This document shows positions 1-7,793 of a stretch of 64,000 nucleotides of DNA, piece after piece. The notes beneath the pieces are model-generated. The model was not told the DNA's origin. It saw only the letters and a program-made list of their open reading frames with translations, and did not search any database. The translations under genes were made by a program, and so were the position numbers. Origin of the DNA: Affinundibacterium flavidum. GTDB taxonomy: Bacteria > Pseudomonadota > Gammaproteobacteria > Burkholderiales > Burkholderiaceae_D. Position 1 is the stretch's first letter. Every line of letters begins with the position of its first letter. The DNA lies in NCBI RefSeq assembly GCF_014284175.1, contig NZ_JACOGA010000019.1, positions 30,470 to 94,469 of the forward strand, given 5' to 3'.

Positions 1-693
1 GAACATAGCTGCAAAGACTTATTGTCAGAGGCTGTGTATGGTTTGCCTGAACTGAATCGTGACAAAATTAAGAGCGCACGTTTGATTGGGAATCCTGGTT
101 GTTATCCAACGACCATGCAACTGGGTTTCGCACCTTTATTGAAAGCTGGCGTGATTGATGCCGGCAATCTGATCGCCGATTGTAAGTCCGGTGTTTCGGG
201 GGCGGGTCGCAAAGCAGAAATCGGGATTTTGTTTTCAGAATCTAGCGACAGCTTTAAGGCTTACGGTGTGGCTGGACATCGCCATACACCTGAGACTATC
301 GAGCAACTACAACATCTGACACAAGACAAAGTCAGTCTCCTATTTACGCCGCACTTAGTGCCTATGATACGTGGCATGCATTCCACTTTATACGCACAGT
401 TGACGCAAGAGATTAGCAATGAAGCTTTACAGGCCTTGTTTGAAGATGCTTACAAAGACGAGACCTTCGTTGACGTCATGCCATTTGGATCACACCCAGA
501 GACGCGCTCAACTCGTGCTTCGAATATGCTGCGAATCGCTGTGCATCGTCCGGGTAATGGCAAGCATGTCGTGATTTTGGTGGTTCAGGATAATCTGGTC
601 AAAGGTGCATCCGGTCAGGCAGTACAGTGCATGAATATCATGTTTGGTTTGGATGAAAGCACTGGCTTACAGCATGTGCCAGTGAATCCATAA
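1..693 (+). CDS. argC: N-acetyl-gamma-glutamyl-phosphate reductase, 5' end outside window
   Basis: Arginine biosynthesis enzyme that reduces N-acetyl-glutamyl-5-phosphate to the semialdehyde with NADPH in the cytoplasm. The reading frame is open from base 1 (E-H-S-C-K-D before the first possible start), so this is a truncated copy only because the window begins inside it. The ArgC active-site signature GNPGCYPT, with the catalytic Cys, is visible near base 100, and a conserved His lies in GVAGHRHTPE. The C-terminal NLVKGASGQAVQ motif is typical of the family. About 230 residues are seen of the usual ~345. The gene is followed 20 bp later by a DUF6776 gene, an order common in Burkholderiales. 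Confidence 0.95.
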   Translation, partial: EHSCKDLLSEAVYGLPELNRDKIKSARLIGNPGCYPTTMQLGFAPLLKAGVIDAGNLIADCKSGVSGAGRKAEIGILFSESSDSFKAYGVAGHRHTPETIEQLQHLTQDKVSLLFTPHLVPMIRGMHSTLYAQLTQEISNEALQALFEDAYKDETFVDVMPFGSHPETRSTRASNMLRIAVHRPGNGKHVVILVVQDNLVKGASGQAVQCMNIMFGLDESTGLQHVPVNP

Positions 694-713
694 GCCGCCC
701 CCACATCACTACC

Positions 714-1439
714 ATGCCAGTTTCTAAATTCTTTCATCGACGTATTACCGCGTCCAAGATGACGATCAACCAGCATTTGCCTTGGCCAATTAAGTTCGCC
801 TTAATTGCCGTGGTGATAGGTGTTGGCGGTGCAATTGCGATGTGGACTTATGATATGGGACGCAGTTTTGCCTTTGGCCCTAAGTTTTCACCGGAGCAAA
901 TGACAGCTTTGCAAGATAAAGTGGCGAGTTTGAGTGCCGAGCGTGATAAGTTGCAAGCGGCCGCTGCGACCATCGAAAGTCAGCAAAATATTGAAAAATC
1001 GATACAGAAACAATTGACCGATCAGATTAATAGCCTGACTGCAGAAAATAACCGGATTAAAGATGATCTGGCATTTTTTGAAAGCTTGATGCCTTCGGCT
1101 GCTCGTCCGCAAGGGATTACTTTGCAAAAATCTAAGATCGAAATGGCTGGTCAAAATCAATTGCGTTACCGTACTTTAGTCATGCAAGGCGGCAAGGCCA
1201 TGCGTGAATTTTCTGGTGAAATGCATATCAGCTTGACACTAGTTCAAGCTGGAAAACCTGTTATGATGGAATTTCCTGACCCTAAAGCAGGTGAAGCAGC
1301 AAAATTAAAACTCTCGTTCAAGCAGTATCAGAGGCTTGAAGGGCAAATTACTTTGCCAGAGGGAGCAACAGTAAAATCAGCACAAATGACAGTTCTCGAA
1401 AAAGGCGAATTACGGGCAAAGCAGTCACTGAGTCTGTAA
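714..1439 (+). CDS. DUF6776-type membrane protein with coiled coil
   Basis: Function unknown. The protein (241 aa) has one membrane segment at about residues 25-45 (IKFALIAVVIGVGGAIAMW), a predicted coiled coil at about 60-125 rich in L, E, Q and K, and a C-terminal beta-rich domain of about 100 residues. This matches the layout of DUF6776 proteins of Betaproteobacteria, which lie between argC and a bactofilin gene as here. No clear Shine-Dalgarno site precedes the ATG at 714; an internal ATG at 759 would remove 15 residues and keep the membrane segment. It is probably an inner-membrane protein with a periplasmic coiled coil. An envelope or cell-shape role alongside the downstream bactofilin is only suggested by context. 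Confidence 0.75.
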   Translation: MPVSKFFHRRITASKMTINQHLPWPIKFALIAVVIGVGGAIAMWTYDMGRSFAFGPKFSPEQMTALQDKVASLSAERDKLQAAAATIESQQNIEKSIQKQLTDQINSLTAENNRIKDDLAFFESLMPSAARPQGITLQKSKIEMAGQNQLRYRTLVMQGGKAMREFSGEMHISLTLVQAGKPVMMEFPDPKAGEAAKLKLSFKQYQRLEGQITLPEGATVKSAQMTVLEKGELRAKQSLSL

Positions 1440-1673
1440 GCGCAATAGTCTTATTTCTGGCCTATAGTGAATAGAGTGAATGCAGTGAAATAAGAATATG
1501 CTTTTATTAAACACCGTGAGACTTTCGCACGAGTGTCGCGAGCACCTAAAGTTTGGATCGAGAAGTGCACCTGTGCTCTTGCATAGCGAGCATCGCAGAG
1601 TCAAAATTTGGGCGCGAAGTAGCTCGTGCAAAGGTCTCATTGTCAATATTCTAAAAAAGATAGAGGAGTTTGC

Positions 1674-2060
1674 ATGTTTAATCGTAAAAACAAGAGCACT
1701 ATTGATAGCCTGATCGGATCTAGTACCAGTATAGAGGGCGATATTCACTTTAAAGGTGGATTGCGGATTGATGGTCATGTGAAAGGCAATGTCTTCGCAG
1801 AAGCAGGTACAGCGAGTATTTTGGTCATTTCTGAACAAGCGGTGATCGACGGCGAAGTGCGTGCTGGCCACGTTGTCGTGAATGGCGTGATTAATGGCCC
1901 TGTGTTTTCGACAGAATTAATTGAATTACAAAGCAAAGCCAGAATTTCTGGTGACGTGGTGTATAAAGCATTAGAAATGATGAACGGTGCCTTAGTTTCA
2001 GGAAAGCTTGCGCATGATCAAAATGCGGAGCCAGTTTTGAAGTTGGCCGCATCCAACTAG
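1674..2060 (+). CDS. bactofilin family cytoskeletal protein
   Basis: Small bactofilin (128 aa) that should polymerise into filaments at the membrane and act in cell shape or as a scaffold. The start is ATG 1674, giving MFNRKNKSTIDSLIGSSTSI, because a strong site (GAGGAG at about 1662) sits 7 bases upstream; a longer in-frame ATG at 1626 lacks such a site. The central domain (about residues 18-110) shows the repeating short beta-helix pattern with I-x-G-x-V/I periodicity, for example GDIHFKGGLRIDGHVKGNV and AVIDGEVRAGHVVVNGVING. The N- and C-terminal tails are short and polar, as is usual for bactofilins. The 234 bp between the previous stop and this start hold no recognised element. Confidence 0.9.
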   Translation: MFNRKNKSTIDSLIGSSTSIEGDIHFKGGLRIDGHVKGNVFAEAGTASILVISEQAVIDGEVRAGHVVVNGVINGPVFSTELIELQSKARISGDVVYKALEMMNGALVSGKLAHDQNAEPVLKLAASN

Positions 2061-2128
2061 GTTTGTAAATACGGTCTATAATAGCAGCCTGATTTGAACG
2101 AATTTGAATTAACAAGCAGGAGTCAATT

Positions 2129-2479
2129 ATGAACGCTGTTACCGATATGCCATCCCCAATTATCTTCACTGATAGTGCCGCCTCTAAAGTAGCACAACTG
2201 ATCGAAGAAGAAGGTAATCCAGATTTGAAATTACGTGTATTCGTGCAAGGTGGCGGATGCTCAGGTTTTCAGTATGGTTTCACCTTCGATGAAGTCACCA
2301 ATGAAGACGACACCGTCATGGATAAAAATGGTGTGCAATTATTGATTGATGCAATGAGCTACCAATATCTGGTTGGTGCAGAAATCGATTACAAAGATGA
2401 TTTAGAAGGCGCACAGTTTGTGATTAAAAATCCAAATGCACAATCAACTTGTGGTTGCGGATCTTCATTTTCCGCATAA
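2129..2479 (+). CDS. erpA: A-type iron-sulfur carrier / insertion protein ErpA
   Basis: A-type carrier (116 aa) that delivers Fe-S clusters to target enzymes in the cytoplasm. The three cluster-binding cysteines are present: Cys44 in GGGCSGFQ and Cys108 and Cys110 in the C-terminal TCGCGSSFS. The N-terminal extension and the overall sequence fit ErpA better than IscA. AGGAG lies 7-8 bases before the ATG. A TATAAT element at 2077-2082 could be the -10 of its own promoter, but no good -35 is seen. A clear hairpin terminator follows at 2501-2528. Confidence 0.95.
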   Translation: MNAVTDMPSPIIFTDSAASKVAQLIEEEGNPDLKLRVFVQGGGCSGFQYGFTFDEVTNEDDTVMDKNGVQLLIDAMSYQYLVGAEIDYKDDLEGAQFVIKNPNAQSTCGCGSSFSA

Positions 2480-2500
2480 GCCTGCTTCACTATGCATACC

Positions 2501-2528
2501 AAAAAAAGACGCTTCGGCGTCTTTTTTT
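2501..2528 (+). terminator. intrinsic terminator after erpA
   Basis: Perfect hairpin AAAAAAAGACGC - TTCG - GCGTCTTTTTTT: a 12-bp stem closed by a UUCG tetraloop and ending in a T run. The A and T runs on both sides make it usable from either strand. It lies 22 bp after the erpA stop and separates erpA from the glc operon. Confidence 0.93.
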
Positions 2529-2641
2529 ATAGGTAAAATTATTTCTCACTCACAAACTCTAGCGCACAGGCTACACTCGTCATGAAGCTTGCCAAGACTA
2601 ATTGATAGATGAAAATGCATGACCATTACAAGAGGTAAAAG

Positions 2642-4108
2642 ATGGAGAGTTCAAAGCTAAGAACGGCTATCGTCAAAGCCTTACGTCAAGTCATTCCCGC
2701 GCATTGCATACTGGCGGATGCCGAAGATACTCGTCCCTATGAATGCGATTCTTTGAGCACATATAAACAATTGCCATTGGTCGTCGCGTTGCCAGAAAAT
2801 GAAGCGCAGATAGTCGCCATCCTTAAAGTCTGTCGCGAATTACAAGTCACCATTGTGCCGCGTGGTGCTGGTACCGGATTATCAGGTGGCGCGACACCGA
2901 TAGAAAACGGTGTCGTCTTATCGACCGCCAGGTTGAATAAAATCATCGAAATTAATCCCTACGCACGAACCGCCAAAGTGCAGCCCGGTGTGCGGAATCT
3001 GGCGATTTCTGATGCGGCTGCGAGTAGTGGTTTGTATTACGCGCCCGATCCTTCATCGCAGTTAGCTTGCACCATAGGCGGCAATGTCGCAGAAAATGCT
3101 GGTGGTGTGCATTGTCTGAAGTACGGTCTGACCGTTCACAATGTCTTACATGTGCGGATTGCGACGATAGACGGTGATATTTTGGAGTTGGGGAGTGAAG
3201 CACTCGATGCGCCCGGTTTAGATTTACTGGCGGTGTTCATCGGTTCCGAAGGTATGCTCGGCATCGTCACAGAAATCACCGTCAAGTTAATTCCTAAGGC
3301 ACAGACGGCGCAAGTCATCATGGCATCCTTTAGTGAAGTCGAACAAGCTGGTCACGCAGTGGCTCAAGTGATTGCAGAGGGTATTATTCCGGCCGGTTTA
3401 GAAATGATGGATCAGACTTCAATCAAGATGGTCGAGCCCTTTGTGCATGCAGGTTACGACATGAGTGCGGCGGCGATTTTGTTATGCGAAGCGGACGGCA
3501 ATCCTGAGGAAGTCGCGGAAGAAATCATGCGTATGAGTGCGGTATTGAATGCGGCGGGGGCAAGCAATCTGACCGTTTCATTTAGCGAAGCAGAGCGTTT
3601 GAAATTATGGTCGGGACGTAAAAATGCATTTCCTGCGGCAGGTCGAATTTCGCCCGATTATTACTGTGTCGATGGCACCATTCCGCGCAAACATCTGGCG
3701 CAAGTCTTACGCGCGATCACTGAGATGGAAGGTCGCTACCAGATGGTTTGCGCAAATGTCTTCCATGCGGGCGATGGTAATTTACATCCATTGATTTTAT
3801 TCGATGCGAATCATGTTGGTGCTTTTGAAAAAGCCGAAGCCTTTGGTGCGGAGATTCTGGAACTCTGTGTAAAACTAGGCGGCACGATCACTGGCGAACA
3901 TGGCGTCGGTATCGAAAAACTTAATTCTATGTGTGTGCAATTTAACGCCGAAGAATTAGCGAGTTTTATGGCCGTTAAACACGCGTTTGATCCTCACAAT
4001 TTACTTAATCCAACCAAAGGTATTCCTAGTCTGAATCGTTGTGCTGAGTTTGGTCGTATGCATGTCAGCAACGGTAGTATAAGCTTCCCTGACTTGCCAC
4101 GCTTTTGA
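2642..4108 (+). CDS. glcD: glycolate oxidase FAD-linked subunit GlcD
   Basis: Catalytic flavin subunit (488 aa) of the three-part glycolate oxidase, which turns glycolate into glyoxylate. The FAD-binding domain (about residues 45-225) holds the diphosphate-contact motif VPRGAGTGLSGGA and TIGGNVAENAGG. The C-terminal FAD-oxidase domain shows FHAGDGNLHPLI and TGEHGVGIEK, the usual substrate and flavin-contact motifs of the GlcD/D-LDH group. AGAGGT about 7 bases upstream supports the ATG at 2642. First gene of a tight glcDEF run; glcE begins 10 bp after its stop. A D-lactate dehydrogenase identity is less likely because glcE and glcF follow. Confidence 0.93.
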   Translation: MESSKLRTAIVKALRQVIPAHCILADAEDTRPYECDSLSTYKQLPLVVALPENEAQIVAILKVCRELQVTIVPRGAGTGLSGGATPIENGVVLSTARLNKIIEINPYARTAKVQPGVRNLAISDAAASSGLYYAPDPSSQLACTIGGNVAENAGGVHCLKYGLTVHNVLHVRIATIDGDILELGSEALDAPGLDLLAVFIGSEGMLGIVTEITVKLIPKAQTAQVIMASFSEVEQAGHAVAQVIAEGIIPAGLEMMDQTSIKMVEPFVHAGYDMSAAAILLCEADGNPEEVAEEIMRMSAVLNAAGASNLTVSFSEAERLKLWSGRKNAFPAAGRISPDYYCVDGTIPRKHLAQVLRAITEMEGRYQMVCANVFHAGDGNLHPLILFDANHVGAFEKAEAFGAEILELCVKLGGTITGEHGVGIEKLNSMCVQFNAEELASFMAVKHAFDPHNLLNPTKGIPSLNRCAEFGRMHVSNGSISFPDLPRF

Positions 4109-4118
4109 GGTAGATGAA

Positions 4119-5183
4119 TTGGAAAAGGTATTGCAAGAATTTCGCGAACAAATTTTAGCTGCCAGTGCAGCAGGTTCTGCCCTCCGCATACAAGGTGGCG
4201 CAAGCAAGTCTTGGTATGGCAATGTTTGTGAGGGGGAGATTTTAGATACGCGTGCTCATACCGGCGTGATCGCGTATGAGCCGACCGAACTCTATATCAC
4301 CGCCCGTGCAGGTACGCCATTACTGGAGATCGAAAACCTGCTCGCGCAGCATGGGCAAATGCTGGCATTTGAACCACCGCATTTTGGCGCTACCGCAACA
4401 GTCGGCGGAATGGTTGCGGCTGGCTTATCCGGCCCCAGACGCGCTACCAGCGGCGCTTTACGTGACTTTGTACTGGGCGTATCGCTAATGAATGGCAAGG
4501 GTGAGTTTCTGCAATTCGGCGGACAGGTTATGAAAAATGTCGCGGGTTATGATGTCTCTAGGTTGATGGCAGGCGCTATGGGGGAATTGGGTTTGTTACT
4601 CGATATTTCACTCAAGGTGATGCCGCGCCCTGTGGTCGAAACTAGCCTGGCATTTGCAATGTCAGAGGTCGATGCCTTGCATGCTTTGAATACTTGGGCG
4701 GGGCAAGCCTTGCCTATGTCTGCGAGTGCATATCACGCTGGACGACTCACAATACGCTTGTCAGGTTCGGAATCAGCTCTGCGTTTGGCGCGCGCTAAAT
4801 TGGGCGGACAAGAACTTGGCGATATGCAAGCGTTCTGGACTAGCCTGCGCGAACAAGAGCATCAATTTTTTACGCCAGAAGAAGGTTTAGCGCTACTGCG
4901 TTTATCTTTGCCATCGAGCGCGCCAGAACTGAAGATACGGAGCAAAAATTTAATCGAGTGGGGCGGTGCGCAACGCTGGATTTGGACGCATGAACCGCTC
5001 AGTGCTGTGCGTGAGATGGTGCAAAATATGGGTGGTCATGTCACGCAATTTCGGTATGCCGATTCAAGCCAGCCGGTCTTCACGCCGCTTAATCCGGCGC
5101 TATTGAAGATACATCAGGAATTGAAAAAAGCCTTTGATCCTGCCGGTATTTTTAACCGTGGCCGTTTGTTTGCCAGTGCCTAA
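4119..5183 (+). CDS. glcE: glycolate oxidase FAD-binding subunit GlcE
   Basis: Second flavin-binding subunit of glycolate oxidase (354 aa), of usual length. The start is a TTG at 4119 (MEKVLQEFREQ): GAGGT at 4107-4111, overlapping the glcD stop, is 7-8 bases upstream, and no in-frame ATG is available (the ATG at 4114 is in another frame). The FAD domain covers about residues 15-180 and includes GATATVGGMVAAGLSGPRR, followed by QVMKNVAGYDVSRLM, a strongly conserved GlcE motif. The C-terminus FDPAGIFNRGRL is also typical. Translational coupling with glcD is likely. Confidence 0.92.
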   Translation: MEKVLQEFREQILAASAAGSALRIQGGASKSWYGNVCEGEILDTRAHTGVIAYEPTELYITARAGTPLLEIENLLAQHGQMLAFEPPHFGATATVGGMVAAGLSGPRRATSGALRDFVLGVSLMNGKGEFLQFGGQVMKNVAGYDVSRLMAGAMGELGLLLDISLKVMPRPVVETSLAFAMSEVDALHALNTWAGQALPMSASAYHAGRLTIRLSGSESALRLARAKLGGQELGDMQAFWTSLREQEHQFFTPEEGLALLRLSLPSSAPELKIRSKNLIEWGGAQRWIWTHEPLSAVREMVQNMGGHVTQFRYADSSQPVFTPLNPALLKIHQELKKAFDPAGIFNRGRLFASA

Positions 5184-5227
5184 ATTGATTAAGCTTAATC
5201 GTCTCATCAGAATGGTGATTACATCGT

Positions 5228-6691
5228 ATGCAAACTAAGATCAGTGAAGAATTTAGTCACAGCGCGGAAGGGCAAGAAGCCGAACAGATTTTGCGTCAGT
5301 GCGTGCATTGTGGCATGTGCAATGCGACTTGTCCGACTTATCAATTATTAGGTGATGAATTAGATGGTCCGCGTGGACGGATTTATCTGATTAAGCAAGT
5401 ATTAGAAGGCCAACAGCCAACGCAAAAAACACAAACACATTTAGATCGTTGCTTAACTTGTCGTAGCTGTGAAACGACATGTCCATCGGGCGTGCAATAT
5501 GCGCGTTTGTTAGAAATTGGGCGTGACATTGTTGAGAAAAAAGTCGGACGATCAATCACGCAGAAAATGTTGCGTGGTGTATTGAAGAATGGCCTAAGCA
5601 ATCCGCGTTTGTTTCAACATGCTTTAACGTGGGGGCGAAAAATCAAGCCCGTATTACCGCGCCAGTTACAGGAAAAAATTCCCGCAGCGACATCACCCGG
5701 AGTAATGCCGCAAGCCGAACATGCACGCAAAGTGATTATGCTCGAAGGCTGCGTACAGCCGGGTTTGGCACCGAATATTAATGCCGCAACGAGTCGGGTA
5801 TTAGATCGCTTGCAAATCCAGACAGTCAGGCCGCAGCAGGCAGGCTGCTGTGGTGCGGTGCGTCTGCATTTGAGTGATACCGATGGCGCAATCGTGGCTG
5901 CTAAAAATAATATTGATGCCTGGTGGCCGTTGGTGAACGAGGCACTGGATACGCGCGTCGAACATATCGTCATGACCGCTGCCGGTTGTGGCGTCACCGT
6001 CAAAGATTATGGGCATTTGTTGGCACATGATAGTGCGTATGCAGAGAAAGCAAAAAAGATCAGCGCTTTGACTTGTGACTTGAGCGAACTGTTGACAGAT
6101 AGCGTGCCCGAATTGATTGCACTGGTCGGCGGTGAAATCACAGAAAAGCTGGTCTGGCATGCACCCTGTAGTTTGCAACACGGACAGCAAGTGCGTGGCA
6201 AAGTCGAAAGTATATTGCAAAGCCTGGGTGTCGCCGTGCAAACCTGTGCGGACAGTCATCTTTGTTGTGGTTCCGCAGGTACTTATTCAATCTTGCAATC
6301 AGACTTAGCGCGGCAGCTACGCGACAACAAAATACGCGCACTCGAAGCGAGTGGGGCGGATGTAATAGTTAGTGCCAATATGGCGTGCCAACAGCATCTG
6401 CAAACCGGAACCAAGATGCCTGTGTTGCATTGGATAGAGGTACTCGATCAGGCGCTTGCCAATCGCTCTGCACTTATTGGGCCTGTTGATGCTGTTAGCG
6501 ATGGGACCGATATCGCGACTGTCGCAGAACCCGTTGTTACAAGTCCAGTGCTTATGCCGTCAGAATCTGAGATTGCAGCGATGCTGCAAGCAAATGGCGA
6601 AACGACCGTAGCGAAGAAAAAGAGTGGCAAGGCGACGGGGCGTAAAAAAGCAGCGGGACCAACTAAGACCGGAAAATCTAAGAAGCAGTAG
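5228..6691 (+). CDS. glcF: glycolate oxidase iron-sulfur subunit GlcF, long C-terminal tail
   Basis: Iron-sulfur subunit that passes electrons from the flavin subunits to the membrane quinone pool. Two ferredoxin-type 4Fe-4S sites are seen: Cys25/28/31/35 (CVHCGMCNATCP) and Cys75/78/81/85 (CLTCRSCETTCP). Two cysteine-rich CCG domains follow, with QAGCCGAVRLH and SHLCCGSAGTYS. The normal GlcF fold should end near residue 410 (LHWIEVLDQAL). Here about 75 extra residues follow: an acidic Ala/Val/Ser stretch, then a Lys-rich end (KKKSGKATGRKKAAG). That tail resembles a flexible histone-like tail and has no known role. Third gene of glcDEF, followed by a terminator. Confidence 0.92.
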   Translation: MQTKISEEFSHSAEGQEAEQILRQCVHCGMCNATCPTYQLLGDELDGPRGRIYLIKQVLEGQQPTQKTQTHLDRCLTCRSCETTCPSGVQYARLLEIGRDIVEKKVGRSITQKMLRGVLKNGLSNPRLFQHALTWGRKIKPVLPRQLQEKIPAATSPGVMPQAEHARKVIMLEGCVQPGLAPNINAATSRVLDRLQIQTVRPQQAGCCGAVRLHLSDTDGAIVAAKNNIDAWWPLVNEALDTRVEHIVMTAAGCGVTVKDYGHLLAHDSAYAEKAKKISALTCDLSELLTDSVPELIALVGGEITEKLVWHAPCSLQHGQQVRGKVESILQSLGVAVQTCADSHLCCGSAGTYSILQSDLARQLRDNKIRALEASGADVIVSANMACQQHLQTGTKMPVLHWIEVLDQALANRSALIGPVDAVSDGTDIATVAEPVVTSPVLMPSESEIAAMLQANGETTVAKKKSGKATGRKKAAGPTKTGKSKKQ

Positions 6692-6731
6692 AGGGCTTAA
6701 CTGAGGGGCACAACCTCTGTGCCCATTCAAA

Positions 6732-6771
6732 GAAAAAAGTCCTGACGCTTAACAGCACAAGGACTTTTTCA
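6732..6771. terminator. bidirectional terminator between glcF and ompW
   Basis: Stem AAAAAGTCCT (6734-6743) pairs with AGGACTTTTT (6760-6769) around a 16-base loop, with T runs on both strands. It lies between the convergent glcF and ompW genes and can serve both. A second small hairpin (GGGCACA/TGTGCCC, about 6707-6724) lies just before it. Confidence 0.85.
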
Positions 6772-6825
6772 CGTGTGTAGTAAGTGGGATCTCACTATTT
6801 AAGCCAGACCCTGCAAACGAACAAC

Positions 6826-7437
6826 TTAGAAGCGATAGCCAACACCAACGCCGATCAACAATGGATCAACTTTAACGGCACTAGCTTTCGCGCCACCGAT
6901 ATTCACGTCGCTACGGATCTGTACTTTTTTCACATCCAGATTCACAGACCAATTTTTATCGATCTTGAAATCCACGCCAGCTTGTAAAGATAAACCGAAG
7001 CTGCTGCTTTCCAGACCGCCTTTGCCACCTAATAAATTCACTTTGGAAATATTTGTGTAGTTCACACCCAGACCGAGATATGGATTAACGTCCGCGTTTG
7101 GCGCGAAGTGATACTGTGCAGATAAGGTAGGTGGCAAGTGTTTGAATGTGCCGATATTGCCGCCATCCAGATACACATCATGTTTTTGTGGATAGGTCAA
7201 AATCAATTCTGCAGAAACATTTGGTGAAAAGAAGTAAGAGATATCGACTTCAGGAATGGTTTTTTTGCTGACGGTAATGCGATCTTCTGCGCCTACGCCA
7301 CCAACCTGATCAGAATTGTTTGCGGGGCTGATATTCACTACACGAGCACGTACCATCCATGGGCTATTTTGTGCCATGGCTTGAGTACTGACGAGGCCGA
7401 TTGCGGCCAATGAGAGTGCGAGAACGAGTTTTTTCAT
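6826..7437 (-). CDS. ompW: outer membrane beta-barrel protein OmpW
   Basis: Small outer-membrane channel (203 aa) of the OmpW family, which forms an 8-stranded barrel. The signal peptide is residues 1-22 (MKKLVLALSLAAIGLVSTQAMA), cut before QNSPW. The mature part shows OmpW motifs: GAEDRITVSKKTIPEVDISYFFSPN split over strands, PPTLSAQYHF, NPYLGLGVNYT, and a C-terminal aromatic residue in VGYRF. The ATG at 7437 is preferred because AAGGAA lies 6-7 bases upstream; an ATG at 7443 touches that site and is less likely. A strong FNR-type site lies upstream, suggesting oxygen control as in other OmpW genes. Confidence 0.93.
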   Translation of the reverse strand: MKKLVLALSLAAIGLVSTQAMAQNSPWMVRARVVNISPANNSDQVGGVGAEDRITVSKKTIPEVDISYFFSPNVSAELILTYPQKHDVYLDGGNIGTFKHLPPTLSAQYHFAPNADVNPYLGLGVNYTNISKVNLLGGKGGLESSSFGLSLQAGVDFKIDKNWSVNLDVKKVQIRSDVNIGGAKASAVKVDPLLIGVGVGYRF

Positions 7438-7537
7438 TTTCATTTCCTTAGTTATTAAGATTAATAAGTCGAAATTTGCAGAATTAATGTGCGCCATCAT
7501 CTGCCTAGTTCTATCTGGCTGGCGCGCTTAAATTCAA

Positions 7538-7586
7538 TGAAAGTAGTGTAGTTGCGCACTGCAACATGCATCTTGAGCTAAATCAA
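7538..7586 (-). promoter_or_regulatory. putative FNR-dependent promoter of ompW
   Basis: On the minus strand TTGAT-TTAG-CTCAA (7586-7573) matches the FNR site TTGAT-N4-ATCAA at 9 of 10 bases. TACACT (7550-7545) fits a -10 box. If +1 is at 7538, the FNR site is centred at -41.5, the standard position for FNR-activated promoters. FNR control of ompW is known in enterobacteria; use here is inferred from the spacing. Confidence 0.65.
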
Positions 7587-7639
7587 ATTTACTGTTTGTG
7601 TAATAAGAAATCTGAAAGTGTGAAGTTTTTGTCAGGCGT

Positions 7640-7698
7640 AAAAAAACGCCAGTCATGATGGGATCAATGATCTGACATCATGGTGCTGGCGTTTTTTA
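7640..7698 (-). terminator. terminator downstream of the alpha-amylase gene
   Basis: AAAAAACGCCAG (7641-7652) pairs with CTGGCGTTTTTT (7686-7697). The loop contains a second pairing, ATGATG/CATCAT. Read on the minus strand it ends in a T run 96 bases after the amylase stop, and it shields the ompW promoter from readthrough. Confidence 0.85.
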
Positions 7699-7793
7699 TT
7701 TTTGGTTTTTCTTGGTGATACTTCGCTGCTTGAGCGACACAACAAGGTACGACTAGGTACAACTAAGTGCAACGGCTTACTGCACTTTACATC

